A stretch of 26,140 nt of DNA from Firmicutes bacterium CAG:124 (lineage in GTDB: Bacteria; Bacillota; Clostridia; Oscillospirales; Oscillospiraceae): the NCBI GenBank assembly GCA_000432135.1, contig HF990654.1, forward strand, positions 17,109 through 43,248, in the 5' to 3' direction. Shown piece by piece: positions 15,782 to 22,682 of the stretch. The position numbers and the translations under genes are program-made. Below the pieces are notes generated by a model, which worked only from the letters and a program-made list of their open reading frames with translations, was not told where the DNA came from and made no database searches. Every line of letters starts with the position of its first letter. Within the stretch, counting starts at the first letter, position 1.

Positions 15782-16371
15782 GCCGAGATCCACCGGTCCA
15801 GAAACCGCAGCTGTTCATCCGTGTGGAACCAGTGCTCGCCGCCCGGCATAACGGTCAGGGCTGCGCCGCTCTTCTCCGCAAACTCCGTAATGGTCCGCAT
15901 GTCGGTCAGCTCGTCCCGCTCCCCGTACAGAATGCGCGTCGGGACGCGCCACGTGACCGGATGCTCACGCACATCGCACAGATACCGCCATGAGAGCGTT
16001 TCTCCGAACGTCGTGGGGATCTCCTGCCGTTCCGCAAGCTCCCGCTCGGTCACGTTCGCCCACGTCATCATCCTGCCAATCAGCTTTTCCATGTCCACGA
16101 CCGGGGAGATCAGATACGCCGCGTCGACCAGCGTTTCATCCAGCGACAGCAGCGAAAAATACGCGCCGATGCTGTTCGCAATCAGCGTGAGCCGCCCGCA
16201 GCGTGCGCGCTGGGCGGCAAAAAACCGGGGAAATTCTTCTCTGGCCTCCCACGGGGTCTGCGCGCGGTAGTCAAAGCCGAGCACCTCGCTGTCCGGGAAG
16301 AGAGCGCTGTAATGCTCCGCTTCCTCCGCAGAACCGCCCTTTCCATGGACGTATACAACGATCTGTTTCAT
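15778..16371 (-). CDS. Small alpha/beta hydrolase (serine hydrolase)
   Basis: 197 residues from the ATG at 16371; another ATG at 16377 is too close (2 bases) to the AGGAG at 16384-16380, which sits 8 bases from 16371. Catalytic features are in order: VYVHGKGGSAEEAEHY oxyanion region, the nucleophile elbow IANSIGAYF, the acid YGERDELTD, and the catalytic His in GGEHWFHTDEQ. It lacks a signal peptide, so is cytoplasmic. Substrate unknown; the size and HGKGG wording resemble small esterase/thioesterase-like or RBBP9-like hydrolases. It has a perfect consensus promoter and lies upstream of the TetR gene on the same strand. Confidence 0.88.
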   Translation of the reverse strand: MKQIVVYVHGKGGSAEEAEHYSALFPDSEVLGFDYRAQTPWEAREEFPRFFAAQRARCGRLTLIANSIGAYFSLLSLDETLVDAAYLISPVVDMEKLIGRMMTWANVTERELAERQEIPTTFGETLSWRYLCDVREHPVTWRVPTRILYGERDELTDMRTITEFAEKSGAALTVMPGGEHWFHTDEQLRFLDRWISA

Positions 16372-16469
16372 TCTCATAACTCCTGATAAACATGCAGCGC
16401 AGGCCATCTTCGTGTCCGGCAGCCGGCGCTGTTTCATTTTGCATGGAAATCGGTCAATGCGTATCGTCG

Positions 16470-16498
16470 ATTATATATCACACTTCATTTTTTGTCAA
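16470..16498 (-). promoter_or_regulatory. Perfect consensus sigma-A promoter of the hydrolase gene
   Basis: Minus strand TTGACA (16498-16493), 17 bp, TATAAT (16475-16470), all twelve positions consensus. The leader to the ATG at 16371 is about 90 bases. Confidence 0.85.
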
Positions 16499-16523
16499 TC
16501 CAGAGGTTTACGCCCCAACAAAG

Positions 16524-16643
16524 GCTTCCCTTGGGCGCAAGGGAAGCTGACTGAAGGGATTCGAACGCTGCAAATCCCCTCCGTCATTTTCCTCGAAAAT
16601 GACGCCTCCCCTTACCGTGCGGAGCACGGCAAGGGGAGGCTTT
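16524..16643. repeat. Cluster of three hairpin repeats (includes GC-rich hairpin copy B)
   Basis: Successive stems: 16524-16532 with 16539-16547 (GCTTCCCTT), 16583-16590 with 16596-16603 (GTCATTTT), and 16604-16620 with 16624-16640 (GCCTCCCCTTACCGTGC, one A/C mismatch). The last is kin to 13959-13993. They lie just after the ygfK stop and probably end that transcript; no gene is seen in this gap. Confidence 0.65.
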
Positions 16644-16656
16644 TACGTTTGTCTTA

Positions 16657-19608
16657 TTATTCGGTGTAGAGGTAGCTGTATTTGCCGCGGAGGGTAAGGA
16701 TCAGAGTCTCAATATCCTGCGGCAGCTCGTTCGGCTGGGACAGGTCGAGGACTTCGTCTTTTTCCAGACGGACGCGGATCTTGTCGCCGCCGAGGAACAG
16801 GACGCCCCTGTTCTCGCTCTCGTTCATGTCCTTTTCGGTCTGGAAGAGCGTGAACTTGTCGTGGCACGGCTCGGAGGCATACGGGCAGAACTGCGTGCAG
16901 TTGCCGCACTCGTTGCACATCTTGTCGACGTGGACGATCTCATGGCGGCCATCGGCCAGCTTGACCACGACGTTCGCGCGGTTCGGGCAGGAATCGACGC
17001 AGTTTTCGCAGACGGTATTGCAGTCGAGGCAGCGTCCGCCCTCACAGCAGGCGCAGGAGGCCATCTTCAGGATGCCCTTCTTGGCAATCGCATCAGCCTT
17101 GGCAGGATAAGCCTGCTCGGGAATTTCATACGTGTGCGCCTTGCCGATGACGGCCTCCGCAAACGCGGCGGCGTCCGCAATGCCCTCGACGACGGTGGCC
17201 GGGCCTCTGTGCGCATCGCCAGCCGACCAGACGTTTTCGATGTTGGTCTTGAAGGCCGGGCCCTTGCGGCCCATTTCGATGCCGTTTTCGGCCATGAGCT
17301 TCGCGTCGACCTTCTCGCCGATGGCGGAGATCACAAGATCGCACGGAATCTCAAACGTTTCGCCGGTGGCGACGGGGCTGCGGCGGCCGGATGCATCGGG
17401 CTCGCCGAGCTTCATCTGATTGCAGACCAGCTTGCCGTCCTTCTGCTCGACGGGAGCCGCCAGCTCGACCAGCTTCACGCCCTCGTCGATGGCAAGCTTC
17501 AGCTCATGCTCATCGGCGGGCATTTCCTTCTTCGTGCGGCGGTAAACGATGGTGGAGGAGGCCGCGCCCATGCGCTTGGCGACGCGGGCTGCGTCCATGG
17601 CGGTGTTGCCTGCGCCGACGACGACCACATGGCCCTCAAGGCACGGCTTGACCTGCTGCTTCATTTCCTTCATCCAGCCGATGACGCCCTTGACATTGCC
17701 GGGGATGCCGAGTTCGCCCGCCTGCCATGCGCCGGTGGCCATCAGGATGTGGGTGTAGCCCAGCTTCTTGAGCGCTTCCACACTGGGAGCCGGTGCGCCG
17801 CACTTGACTTCGACGCCAAGGCGCTCCATGAGCGCAACGTCCTTGTCGAGCGCTTCGTCGGAGATGCGGAACGCGGGAATGACATAGCGCGGCACGCCGC
17901 CGAGCTTCGCTTCGCGCTCGAAGATCGTGGTTTCCACGCCGCCGCGGGCGAGGAAGTAGGCAGCTGCAATGCCGGTCGGGCCGCCGCCGATGATCGCGGC
18001 CTTCTTGCCGGGCAGCTTCGCGGTCGGCTTCAGCGAGGCCATGAGCGCGCCGTAGCCGTGCTCCGCTGCGACGAGCTTGGTGTCGCGGATGTGGACGGAT
18101 TCGTCATAGAAGTTGCGCGAGCACTTGTTCTGGCAGCGGTGCGCGCAGATCGTGCCGGTCAGGAACGGCAGCGGGTTCTTTTCCGTGATCAGCTTCAGCG
18201 CCGGGCCGTACAGTCCGCGGCGGACAAGCTCCATGTACTCCGGAATGTCCTGATGGATGGGGCAGCCGCCCTTGCAGGGTGCGGTGAAGCAGTCGATGAG
18301 GGGCACCTTGTCCTCGCTCTTGCGGGCAGGCAGGGGCTTGATGGGCTTGAGGTGATGGAAGTCGCTGTGGCTGGCGGCGGACATATCGCTGATCGCGGCG
18401 GAATCCGTGCCGTTGAACGCGTGATACGGCAGCTTTTCCGTCTTTTCGACCATCTGGGCCAGACGGTTGTATCCGCCGGGCTTCAGGATGGTGGTCGCGA
18501 CGGTGATGGGCCAGATGCCTGCGGCAAACAGCTTGTCGCAGTTGAAGAATTCCGCGCCGCCCGCGAAGGAAATGCGCATTTTGCCGTTAAACTGACGGCT
18601 GATGCGGCTGCACATCTCAATGGTCAGCGGGAAGAGGCTGCGGCCGGACATGTACATTTCGGTGCCGGGCAGCTCGTTCCGGGTGGTGTCGACGGGGAAG
18701 GTGTTGGAGAGCTTGAGGCCGAATTCCAGGCCCTTGGAGTCTGCCAGCGCCTGTAGACGCTCGAACATCGGCACGGCATCGGCCCACTGCAGATCCTCGT
18801 TGAAGTGGTGCTCGTCGAAGACGATGTAGTCATAGCCCATGGAGTCGAGGATAGTGCGGGCGGTCTTGTAGCCGAGGATGGTCGGGTTGCACTTGACGAA
18901 GGTGTGCAGGCCCTTTTCGGTCAGGAGATAGGACGCGATGCGCTCGATCTCCTGCGGAGGACAGCCATGGAGCGTGGAAACCGTGACGCTGCGGCTGACG
19001 CGCGGGGAGATGGCGGCGATGAAGTCCTTTTCCTCCGGGAACAGCTCGGTCAGAACGGCGAGGCATTCCTTGAACTGCGCGGTGTTCGACGCGTCCATCA
19101 TGTTGTCGATGTAGCTGTTGACCTTCTCGCCCTTGATGCCCTCGAGATCATAGCCGACAGACATGTTGAACACGAAGCCGTCCGGGGAGCCGAGGCCGTA
19201 GACCTTGGACAGGACTTTGAGCGCGCACCAGGCCTTGATATACTCATTCTGCGCCTGCGGGACTTCGAGCTCGGTCGACCATTCCTGGTTGTAGCCCTCG
19301 TCAGCGGCCAGAATGCACGGACGCGGCACGCAGCGGGCCAGCTCTTCGCCGTCCATTTTCTGCACCGTCTTGACCTCGAAGAAGCGGGCGCCGGCAAAAT
19401 ACGCAGCGATGATGTTCTGTGCCAGCTGGCTGTTGGGGCCTGCTGCCGGGCCGAACGGTGTCTCGATCGTCTCGCCGAAGATGGGGAGCGTCTTGCCGGT
19501 GGCATAATACGGCGTGTGCACGCCGAAGATCTCACCCTCGCGGGCGTATTCGGTGACGATCCAGTTCATCAGAGACTTGAACGGGATCGGATACATTTTT
19601 TCAGACAT
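16657..19608 (-). CDS. ygfK: YgfK-like flavin/iron-sulfur oxidoreductase of purine catabolism
   Basis: 983 residues. Residues 1-400 form a dihydroorotate/dihydropyrimidine-dehydrogenase-like barrel (FGPAAGPNSQLAQNI, FFEVKTVQ, VSTLHGCPPQEIERIA, FAGGAEFFNCDKL). Residues 436-500 are the Cys-rich linker of glutamate-synthase small subunits (C440, C445, C449; C488, C492, C496). Residues 537-825 hold two dinucleotide-binding folds (IIGGGPTGIAAAY; VVVVGAGNTAMDAARVAKRM) and VWSAGDAHRGPATVVEGIADA. The C-terminus has two ferredoxin-like clusters (CLDCNTVCENCVDSC at 860-874; CNECGNCTQFCP at 898-909). This order is that of E. coli YgfK, annotated as a putative selenate-reductase subunit but genetically tied to anaerobic purine/urate use. 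GGAGG lies seven bases before the ATG. The exact reaction is not settled. Confidence 0.93.
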   Translation of the reverse strand: MSEKMYPIPFKSLMNWIVTEYAREGEIFGVHTPYYATGKTLPIFGETIETPFGPAAGPNSQLAQNIIAAYFAGARFFEVKTVQKMDGEELARCVPRPCILAADEGYNQEWSTELEVPQAQNEYIKAWCALKVLSKVYGLGSPDGFVFNMSVGYDLEGIKGEKVNSYIDNMMDASNTAQFKECLAVLTELFPEEKDFIAAISPRVSRSVTVSTLHGCPPQEIERIASYLLTEKGLHTFVKCNPTILGYKTARTILDSMGYDYIVFDEHHFNEDLQWADAVPMFERLQALADSKGLEFGLKLSNTFPVDTTRNELPGTEMYMSGRSLFPLTIEMCSRISRQFNGKMRISFAGGAEFFNCDKLFAAGIWPITVATTILKPGGYNRLAQMVEKTEKLPYHAFNGTDSAAISDMSAASHSDFHHLKPIKPLPARKSEDKVPLIDCFTAPCKGGCPIHQDIPEYMELVRRGLYGPALKLITEKNPLPFLTGTICAHRCQNKCSRNFYDESVHIRDTKLVAAEHGYGALMASLKPTAKLPGKKAAIIGGGPTGIAAAYFLARGGVETTIFEREAKLGGVPRYVIPAFRISDEALDKDVALMERLGVEVKCGAPAPSVEALKKLGYTHILMATGAWQAGELGIPGNVKGVIGWMKEMKQQVKPCLEGHVVVVGAGNTAMDAARVAKRMGAASSTIVYRRTKKEMPADEHELKLAIDEGVKLVELAAPVEQKDGKLVCNQMKLGEPDASGRRSPVATGETFEIPCDLVISAIGEKVDAKLMAENGIEMGRKGPAFKTNIENVWSAGDAHRGPATVVEGIADAAAFAEAVIGKAHTYEIPEQAYPAKADAIAKKGILKMASCACCEGGRCLDCNTVCENCVDSCPNRANVVVKLADGRHEIVHVDKMCNECGNCTQFCPYASEPCHDKFTLFQTEKDMNESENRGVLFLGGDKIRVRLEKDEVLDLSQPNELPQDIETLILTLRGKYSYLYTE

Positions 19609-19626
19609 GTGATTACCTCCTAATTT

Positions 19627-20076
19627 TTAATAGCCGCGGCCCTTCCAGAACAGCATCAATACGATGGGCAGCCCGGCTGTGACGAATGTCACGAAATCCT
19701 TTGCGAATGCCAGCGCCTGCGCGCCGAGATCCGCTGCGCTGAACAGGGCCAGAATGCTGGTCAGGAAGATCAGAATACTTTTGAAAAACGGAAGGACTGA
19801 AACGGCAAAGATTACGGTTACTCCCGCACGTTTTCCGCAGAGCAGCAGGACCCAGCCGACCAGCGCGGCCAGCCCGGCAAACGCGGCAATATACACGGTC
19901 AGCTTCCCCGGAAACAGCTCCGGCAGGTAGAATTCAAAGAACGAATTGAGACAGCGCAGGCCGAGCCGCTCCATGCCGATATCGAAGAGGGCAAACAGCG
20001 CGGCGTCGAGCGTGGAGAACACAAGCACGGCAAGCAGGAGCCACTTGCAGATTCTCTGACGGGTGGTTTCGTACAT
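19627..20076 (-). CDS. Unknown four-helix membrane protein between ssnA and ygfK
   Basis: 149 residues. Four membrane helices are predicted by eye at about 11-31, 60-80, 87-110 and 124-143, with a basic N-terminus (MYETTRQRICK) and the ending FWKGRGY. No catalytic motif or known family is recognised; a Pro-rich signature or conserved charged residue inside the helices is not evident. GGAGG seven bases before the ATG at 20076 supports the start. It lies 18 bases before ygfK in the same direction, so the two are almost certainly one transcript. It could help import a purine, hold an iron-sulfur enzyme at the membrane, or be a regulator; none of these is shown by the sequence. Confidence 0.8.
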   Translation of the reverse strand: MYETTRQRICKWLLLAVLVFSTLDAALFALFDIGMERLGLRCLNSFFEFYLPELFPGKLTVYIAAFAGLAALVGWVLLLCGKRAGVTVIFAVSVLPFFKSILIFLTSILALFSAADLGAQALAFAKDFVTFVTAGLPIVLMLFWKGRGY

Positions 20077-20098
20077 TGGGAACCCTCCTGTTCTTCAC

Positions 20099-20207
20099 TG
20101 TAGGGGCCGATGCCCACAGCGGCCCGTTGGGCAACTGCGAATTCGCCGTAGATTTCCGCAAAAACAGGTATATTCTGCGCGGGCCGATGTGGGCATCGGC
20201 CCCTACA
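20099..20207. repeat. Palindromic mobile-type repeat, copy 2 (109 bp, perfect 20-bp inverted ends)
   Basis: The ends are exact inverted repeats of 20 bp: TGTAGGGGCCGATGCCCACA at 20099-20118 and its complement at 20188-20207. The core contains AATTCGCCG and TTCTGCG, also found in the copies at 24299 and 26053. It fills most of the gap between ssnA and the membrane-protein gene; without it the genes would be only 37 bases apart. No clear target duplication is seen. Confidence 0.85.
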
Positions 20208-20222
20208 AAACGCAGAAGTGGC

Positions 20223-21566
20223 TTAATACTCTCTGTGGTTCAGTGCGCCCCAGAGTTTCTTGGCGGCTTCGAGGATATGCGCGTTTTCGGCTTCCTCGTC
20301 GATGCCGATGAGCTCGCGGTCCTTCATGAGAAGCTTGCCGTTGGCAATGGTCGTGCGGCAGAGCTTGCCGGTCATGCCGAAGAGGATGTGGCCGTCAATA
20401 TTCTCGTCCGAGAACGGGGTGTACGGCTTGTAATCCATGACGATGATATCGGCGGCGGCACCGGCCTTGAGCACGCCCAGCTCGTCCGGGAAATACTTTG
20501 CGCCGATCTTCGCGTTGTTTTTAAAGAGCATGCCCGTGACTTCGCACCATGCGACGTTCGGCAGGCAGGCGTTCAGGCGCTGGACGCAGAGCGCGGCCTT
20601 GAGCGATTCGATCATGTCGTTCGTCCATGCGTCGGTGCCGAGGCCGAGCAGGATGCCTGCCTTGGAAAGCGGCAGCACCGGGCAGACGCCGACGGCGTTG
20701 GACATATTGGATTCGGGGTTGTTGACGACCATGGTGTGGGTGTTCTGGATGAGTTCGATCTCAGCCGGGTTCACATGGATGCAGTGGCCGAGGATGGTCT
20801 TGTCGCCCAGGATGCCGTGGTCGTGCAGGCGCTGCACGGGGCGGCGGCCATAATTCTGCAGGCTGTCATAGACGTCGTTCATGCCCTCGGAGACGTGGAT
20901 GTGATAGCCGGTACGGCCATTGTTGGCCTCGACCATGCGGTCGAAGGTCTTGTCGGAGATGGTGAACAGCGCGTGGCCGCCGAACATGGCGGCGAGCATC
21001 GGGTCCTTCTGCTGTTCGCAGTAGGTGATCCAGTCGGCGTTCTCCTTGATGGCCTGCAGGCACTTTTCCTCGCCGTCGCGGTCGGAGACCTCGTAGCACA
21101 GACAGGAGCGGATGCCGAATTTCTTGGCGCTCTCGCCGATCTGGAACAGGGAGCCGGGGATCTCGCAGTAGGCTGCGTGATGGTCGAAAATGGTCGTGAC
21201 GCCCTGCTTGATGCAGTCAATGTACAGGGCATCTGCGGAGGCGCGGGAGCCTTCGAGCGTCAGCTTGCGATCCATGGCCCACCACGTACCGTCGAGGACC
21301 TCATAGAAGTTCGTGGGGTTGTTGCCGACGATGGACAGGCCGCGTGCCAGCGCGGAATAGATGTGGGTATGCGCGTTGATGAACGCGGGCATGATGACGC
21401 CGCCCTTGGCGTCGATGATCTCGGCCTGCGGGTATTTTGCGCGCAGCGCGGCTTCTTCGCCGACCTCGACGATTTTGGTGCCTTCATAGGCGACGGCGCC
21501 TTTTTCGTAATAGCCCTTGCCGCCCTCGTCGCGGGTGATGACGCGTCCGTTTGTGAGTAAGTTCAT
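20223..21566 (-). CDS. ssnA: SsnA-family amidohydrolase/aminohydrolase
   Basis: 447 residues, the normal SsnA length. Metal-dependent amidohydrolase features: FINAHTHIYSALARG with His66 and His68, YHIHVSEG (His222, His224, Glu227), ILGHCIHV (His261, His264), and GLGTDAWTND with catalytic Asp312. The family includes guanine deaminase and chlorohydrolase-type enzymes; SsnA itself is encoded beside ygfK in E. coli and in gut anaerobes that consume purines. The role is inferred as hydrolysis of a purine ring or ring-opening intermediate in the cytoplasm; the substrate is not shown by the sequence. GGAGG seven bases before the ATG at 21566 sets the start. It is the first gene of the operon and has a structured leader. 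Confidence 0.93.
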   Translation of the reverse strand: MNLLTNGRVITRDEGGKGYYEKGAVAYEGTKIVEVGEEAALRAKYPQAEIIDAKGGVIMPAFINAHTHIYSALARGLSIVGNNPTNFYEVLDGTWWAMDRKLTLEGSRASADALYIDCIKQGVTTIFDHHAAYCEIPGSLFQIGESAKKFGIRSCLCYEVSDRDGEEKCLQAIKENADWITYCEQQKDPMLAAMFGGHALFTISDKTFDRMVEANNGRTGYHIHVSEGMNDVYDSLQNYGRRPVQRLHDHGILGDKTILGHCIHVNPAEIELIQNTHTMVVNNPESNMSNAVGVCPVLPLSKAGILLGLGTDAWTNDMIESLKAALCVQRLNACLPNVAWCEVTGMLFKNNAKIGAKYFPDELGVLKAGAAADIIVMDYKPYTPFSDENIDGHILFGMTGKLCRTTIANGKLLMKDRELIGIDEEAENAHILEAAKKLWGALNHREY

Positions 21567-21604
21567 GGGGGTTCCTCCTTTTCGTGATGCTCACCGGTGC
21601 ATAT

Positions 21605-21713
21605 AACAAAAGTGCTTCAGATCTTCATCTGAAACACTCTGCCGTGCAAGCCGAGTGATAGTTGCAGCCCGTGTGCGAAACACTTCCTTACAGCTACCAA
21701 TCTTAGATTGTAG
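21605..21713 (-). promoter_or_regulatory. Structured leader of ssnA with terminator/antiterminator (candidate riboswitch or attenuator)
   Basis: On the minus strand the leader begins at about 21711. A first hairpin lies at 21713-21694 (CTACAATC and GATTGGTAG around TAA). A terminator follows at 21637-21612: 11 pairs, GAAG loop, then TTTTGTTATAT. The stretch AAGTGTTTC at 21685-21677 repeats the 5' half of the terminator stem and can pair over 9 positions with its 3' half, GAAGCACTT (21618-21610), so it can act as antiterminator. The 40 bases between can form further short helices. I could not match it to a guanine, preQ1, SAM, THF, T-box or PyrR leader from memory. Confidence 0.65.
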
Positions 21714-21717
21714 TTTC

Positions 21718-21772
21718 ATTATAAAGGGCGGGCAAAAAAAATTCAATGCTCCTGTCAAATTTTCTGCCCGCC
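21718..21772 (-). promoter_or_regulatory. ssnA promoter with an inverted repeat across the minus 35
   Basis: Minus strand TTGAAT (21746-21741), 17 bp, perfect TATAAT (21723-21718). Inverted arms (GGCGGGCA at 21727-21734 and TGCCCGCC at 21765-21772, with A/T continuations) enclose the minus 35. This may be an operator, or a hairpin that ends the upstream SLH-protein transcript. Confidence 0.65.
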
Positions 21773-21839
21773 ATTTTTTACAAACTTCGCGCCCCATTTT
21801 TGAGCATTTTGCACGCCGTTTGCGATTGCGGAACAATAT

Positions 21840-22508
21840 CTAGCCGATGCCCGTCCACTGCTCCGCCGCGACCGGGACGCGGCAGGTATGATCGACCGCC
21901 GCCTCGATCAGATCGGCGTAATACCACGCCGTCTCGTCCTGATTGTCCCAGTACCACGCGGCGGCACGCAGCTGCGCATCTTCCCTGTCCGGACTGCGGG
22001 AGAGCAAACTGTTCATTGCGCGCGCAAGCTCCGCCCGGCTGACCGCCGCGCTGCCTGCGGCGCTCCCCTGCCCCGCTTCAAAAACCGTTTTCTCTTCCCA
22101 CGCACCAGTCAGCGCCGGAAATATCTCGCGGCCCGTCTCCGAGTCCGCCAGCGTGTCCAGCACGCCGCACAGCTCCCGCCAGCTGACTGCGGCAGACGGC
22201 AGGAACCAGCCGCCGTCTCCGAACGGCAGCAGTCCCAGGCCCGTGAGCTTCCCGATCTGCGCGCAGGCCCAGTGGTCGCCCGGCACATCAAAAAACGTCA
22301 CGCGCTCCGGCTCCGGCAGCGGCTCCTCCGCCAGCCGCACGAGCGCGCAGGCAAGCTGCGCCCGCGTGACGGGCGCACCCGGCTGGATGCTTCCATCCGG
22401 GTAGCCGCAAAGATAGGCGCGGTGCGTCTGCTCCGCTGCCCGCGCAGGAAGCGCCATCACCGCTGCCAGCGCCGCTGCGCAGAAAAGCCCCCGCAGCTGT
22501 TTTTTCAT
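21840..22508 (-). CDS. Secreted S-layer-homology (SLH) domain protein
   Basis: 222 residues from the ATG at 22508; the ATG at 22514 directly abuts the GAGGGG ribosome site, whereas 22508 is six bases away. A Sec signal peptide is clear (MKKQLRGLFCAAALAAVMAL, cleavage likely after PARA at about 24). Three SLH-like units follow: GYPDGSIQPGAPVTRAQLA (35-53), FFDVPGDHWACAQIGKLTGL (72-91) with FLPSAAVSWREL, and a weaker third ending AAVSRAELARAMNSLL. The C-terminal 50 residues are Trp/Tyr-rich (AAAWYWDNQDETAWYY). SLH units bind pyruvylated wall polymers; beyond anchoring at the cell surface no function is visible. No clear promoter was found upstream. Confidence 0.85.
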   Translation of the reverse strand: MKKQLRGLFCAAALAAVMALPARAAEQTHRAYLCGYPDGSIQPGAPVTRAQLACALVRLAEEPLPEPERVTFFDVPGDHWACAQIGKLTGLGLLPFGDGGWFLPSAAVSWRELCGVLDTLADSETGREIFPALTGAWEEKTVFEAGQGSAAGSAAVSRAELARAMNSLLSRSPDREDAQLRAAAWYWDNQDETAWYYADLIEAAVDHTCRVPVAAEQWTGIG

Positions 22509-22640
22509 CTGCATCCCCTCTTCCGAAAGTTCTGCCCTTAGTGTGGCAGATTCGCCGCGCGGATACAGTCGGGACATGGGCAGGGAAAAGCAGGCAGCGC
22601 CGGCAGTGCGCTACAGCATTCCCATCTTCTATGAAGCGGC

Positions 22641-22672
22641 AAAGGCTCCCCTTTGGAACAAGGGGAGCCTTT
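22641..22672. terminator. Perfect hairpin after the MATE gene
   Basis: 13-base arms 22641-22653 and 22660-22672 around TGGAAC, with A and T at the two ends of the stem so that either strand can end in TTT. It lies 10 bases after the MATE stop on the minus strand. Confidence 0.65.
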
Positions 22673-22682
22673 GGTACGGCGG

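Noticed and set aside
16540..16600. Possible tRNA fragment (GGGATTCGAAC wording like a T-arm)
   Set aside because: No acceptor, D or anticodon arm can be built around it; it lies in a cluster of simple hairpins.
16861..18756. Very long open frame on the plus strand opposite ygfK
   Set aside because: It is antisense to a gene with full domain support, has Ala/Arg/Asp-rich low-complexity translation and no ribosome site; it follows from the GC-rich codon use of ygfK.
16657..19608. Selenium-dependent enzyme
   Set aside because: The label 'selenate reductase subunit' for YgfK is historical; no in-frame TGA with a selenocysteine element is visible and the frame is uninterrupted.
20076..21560. 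494-codon plus-strand open frame opposite ssnA
   Set aside because: Shadow of ssnA codon positions; it begins inside an intergenic repeat and shows no family motif.
21605..21713. T-box or PyrR-type explanation for the ssnA leader
   Set aside because: The T-box sequence AGGGTGGNACCGCG and the PyrR anti-antiterminator wording are absent, and the downstream genes are neither aminoacylation nor pyrimidine genes.
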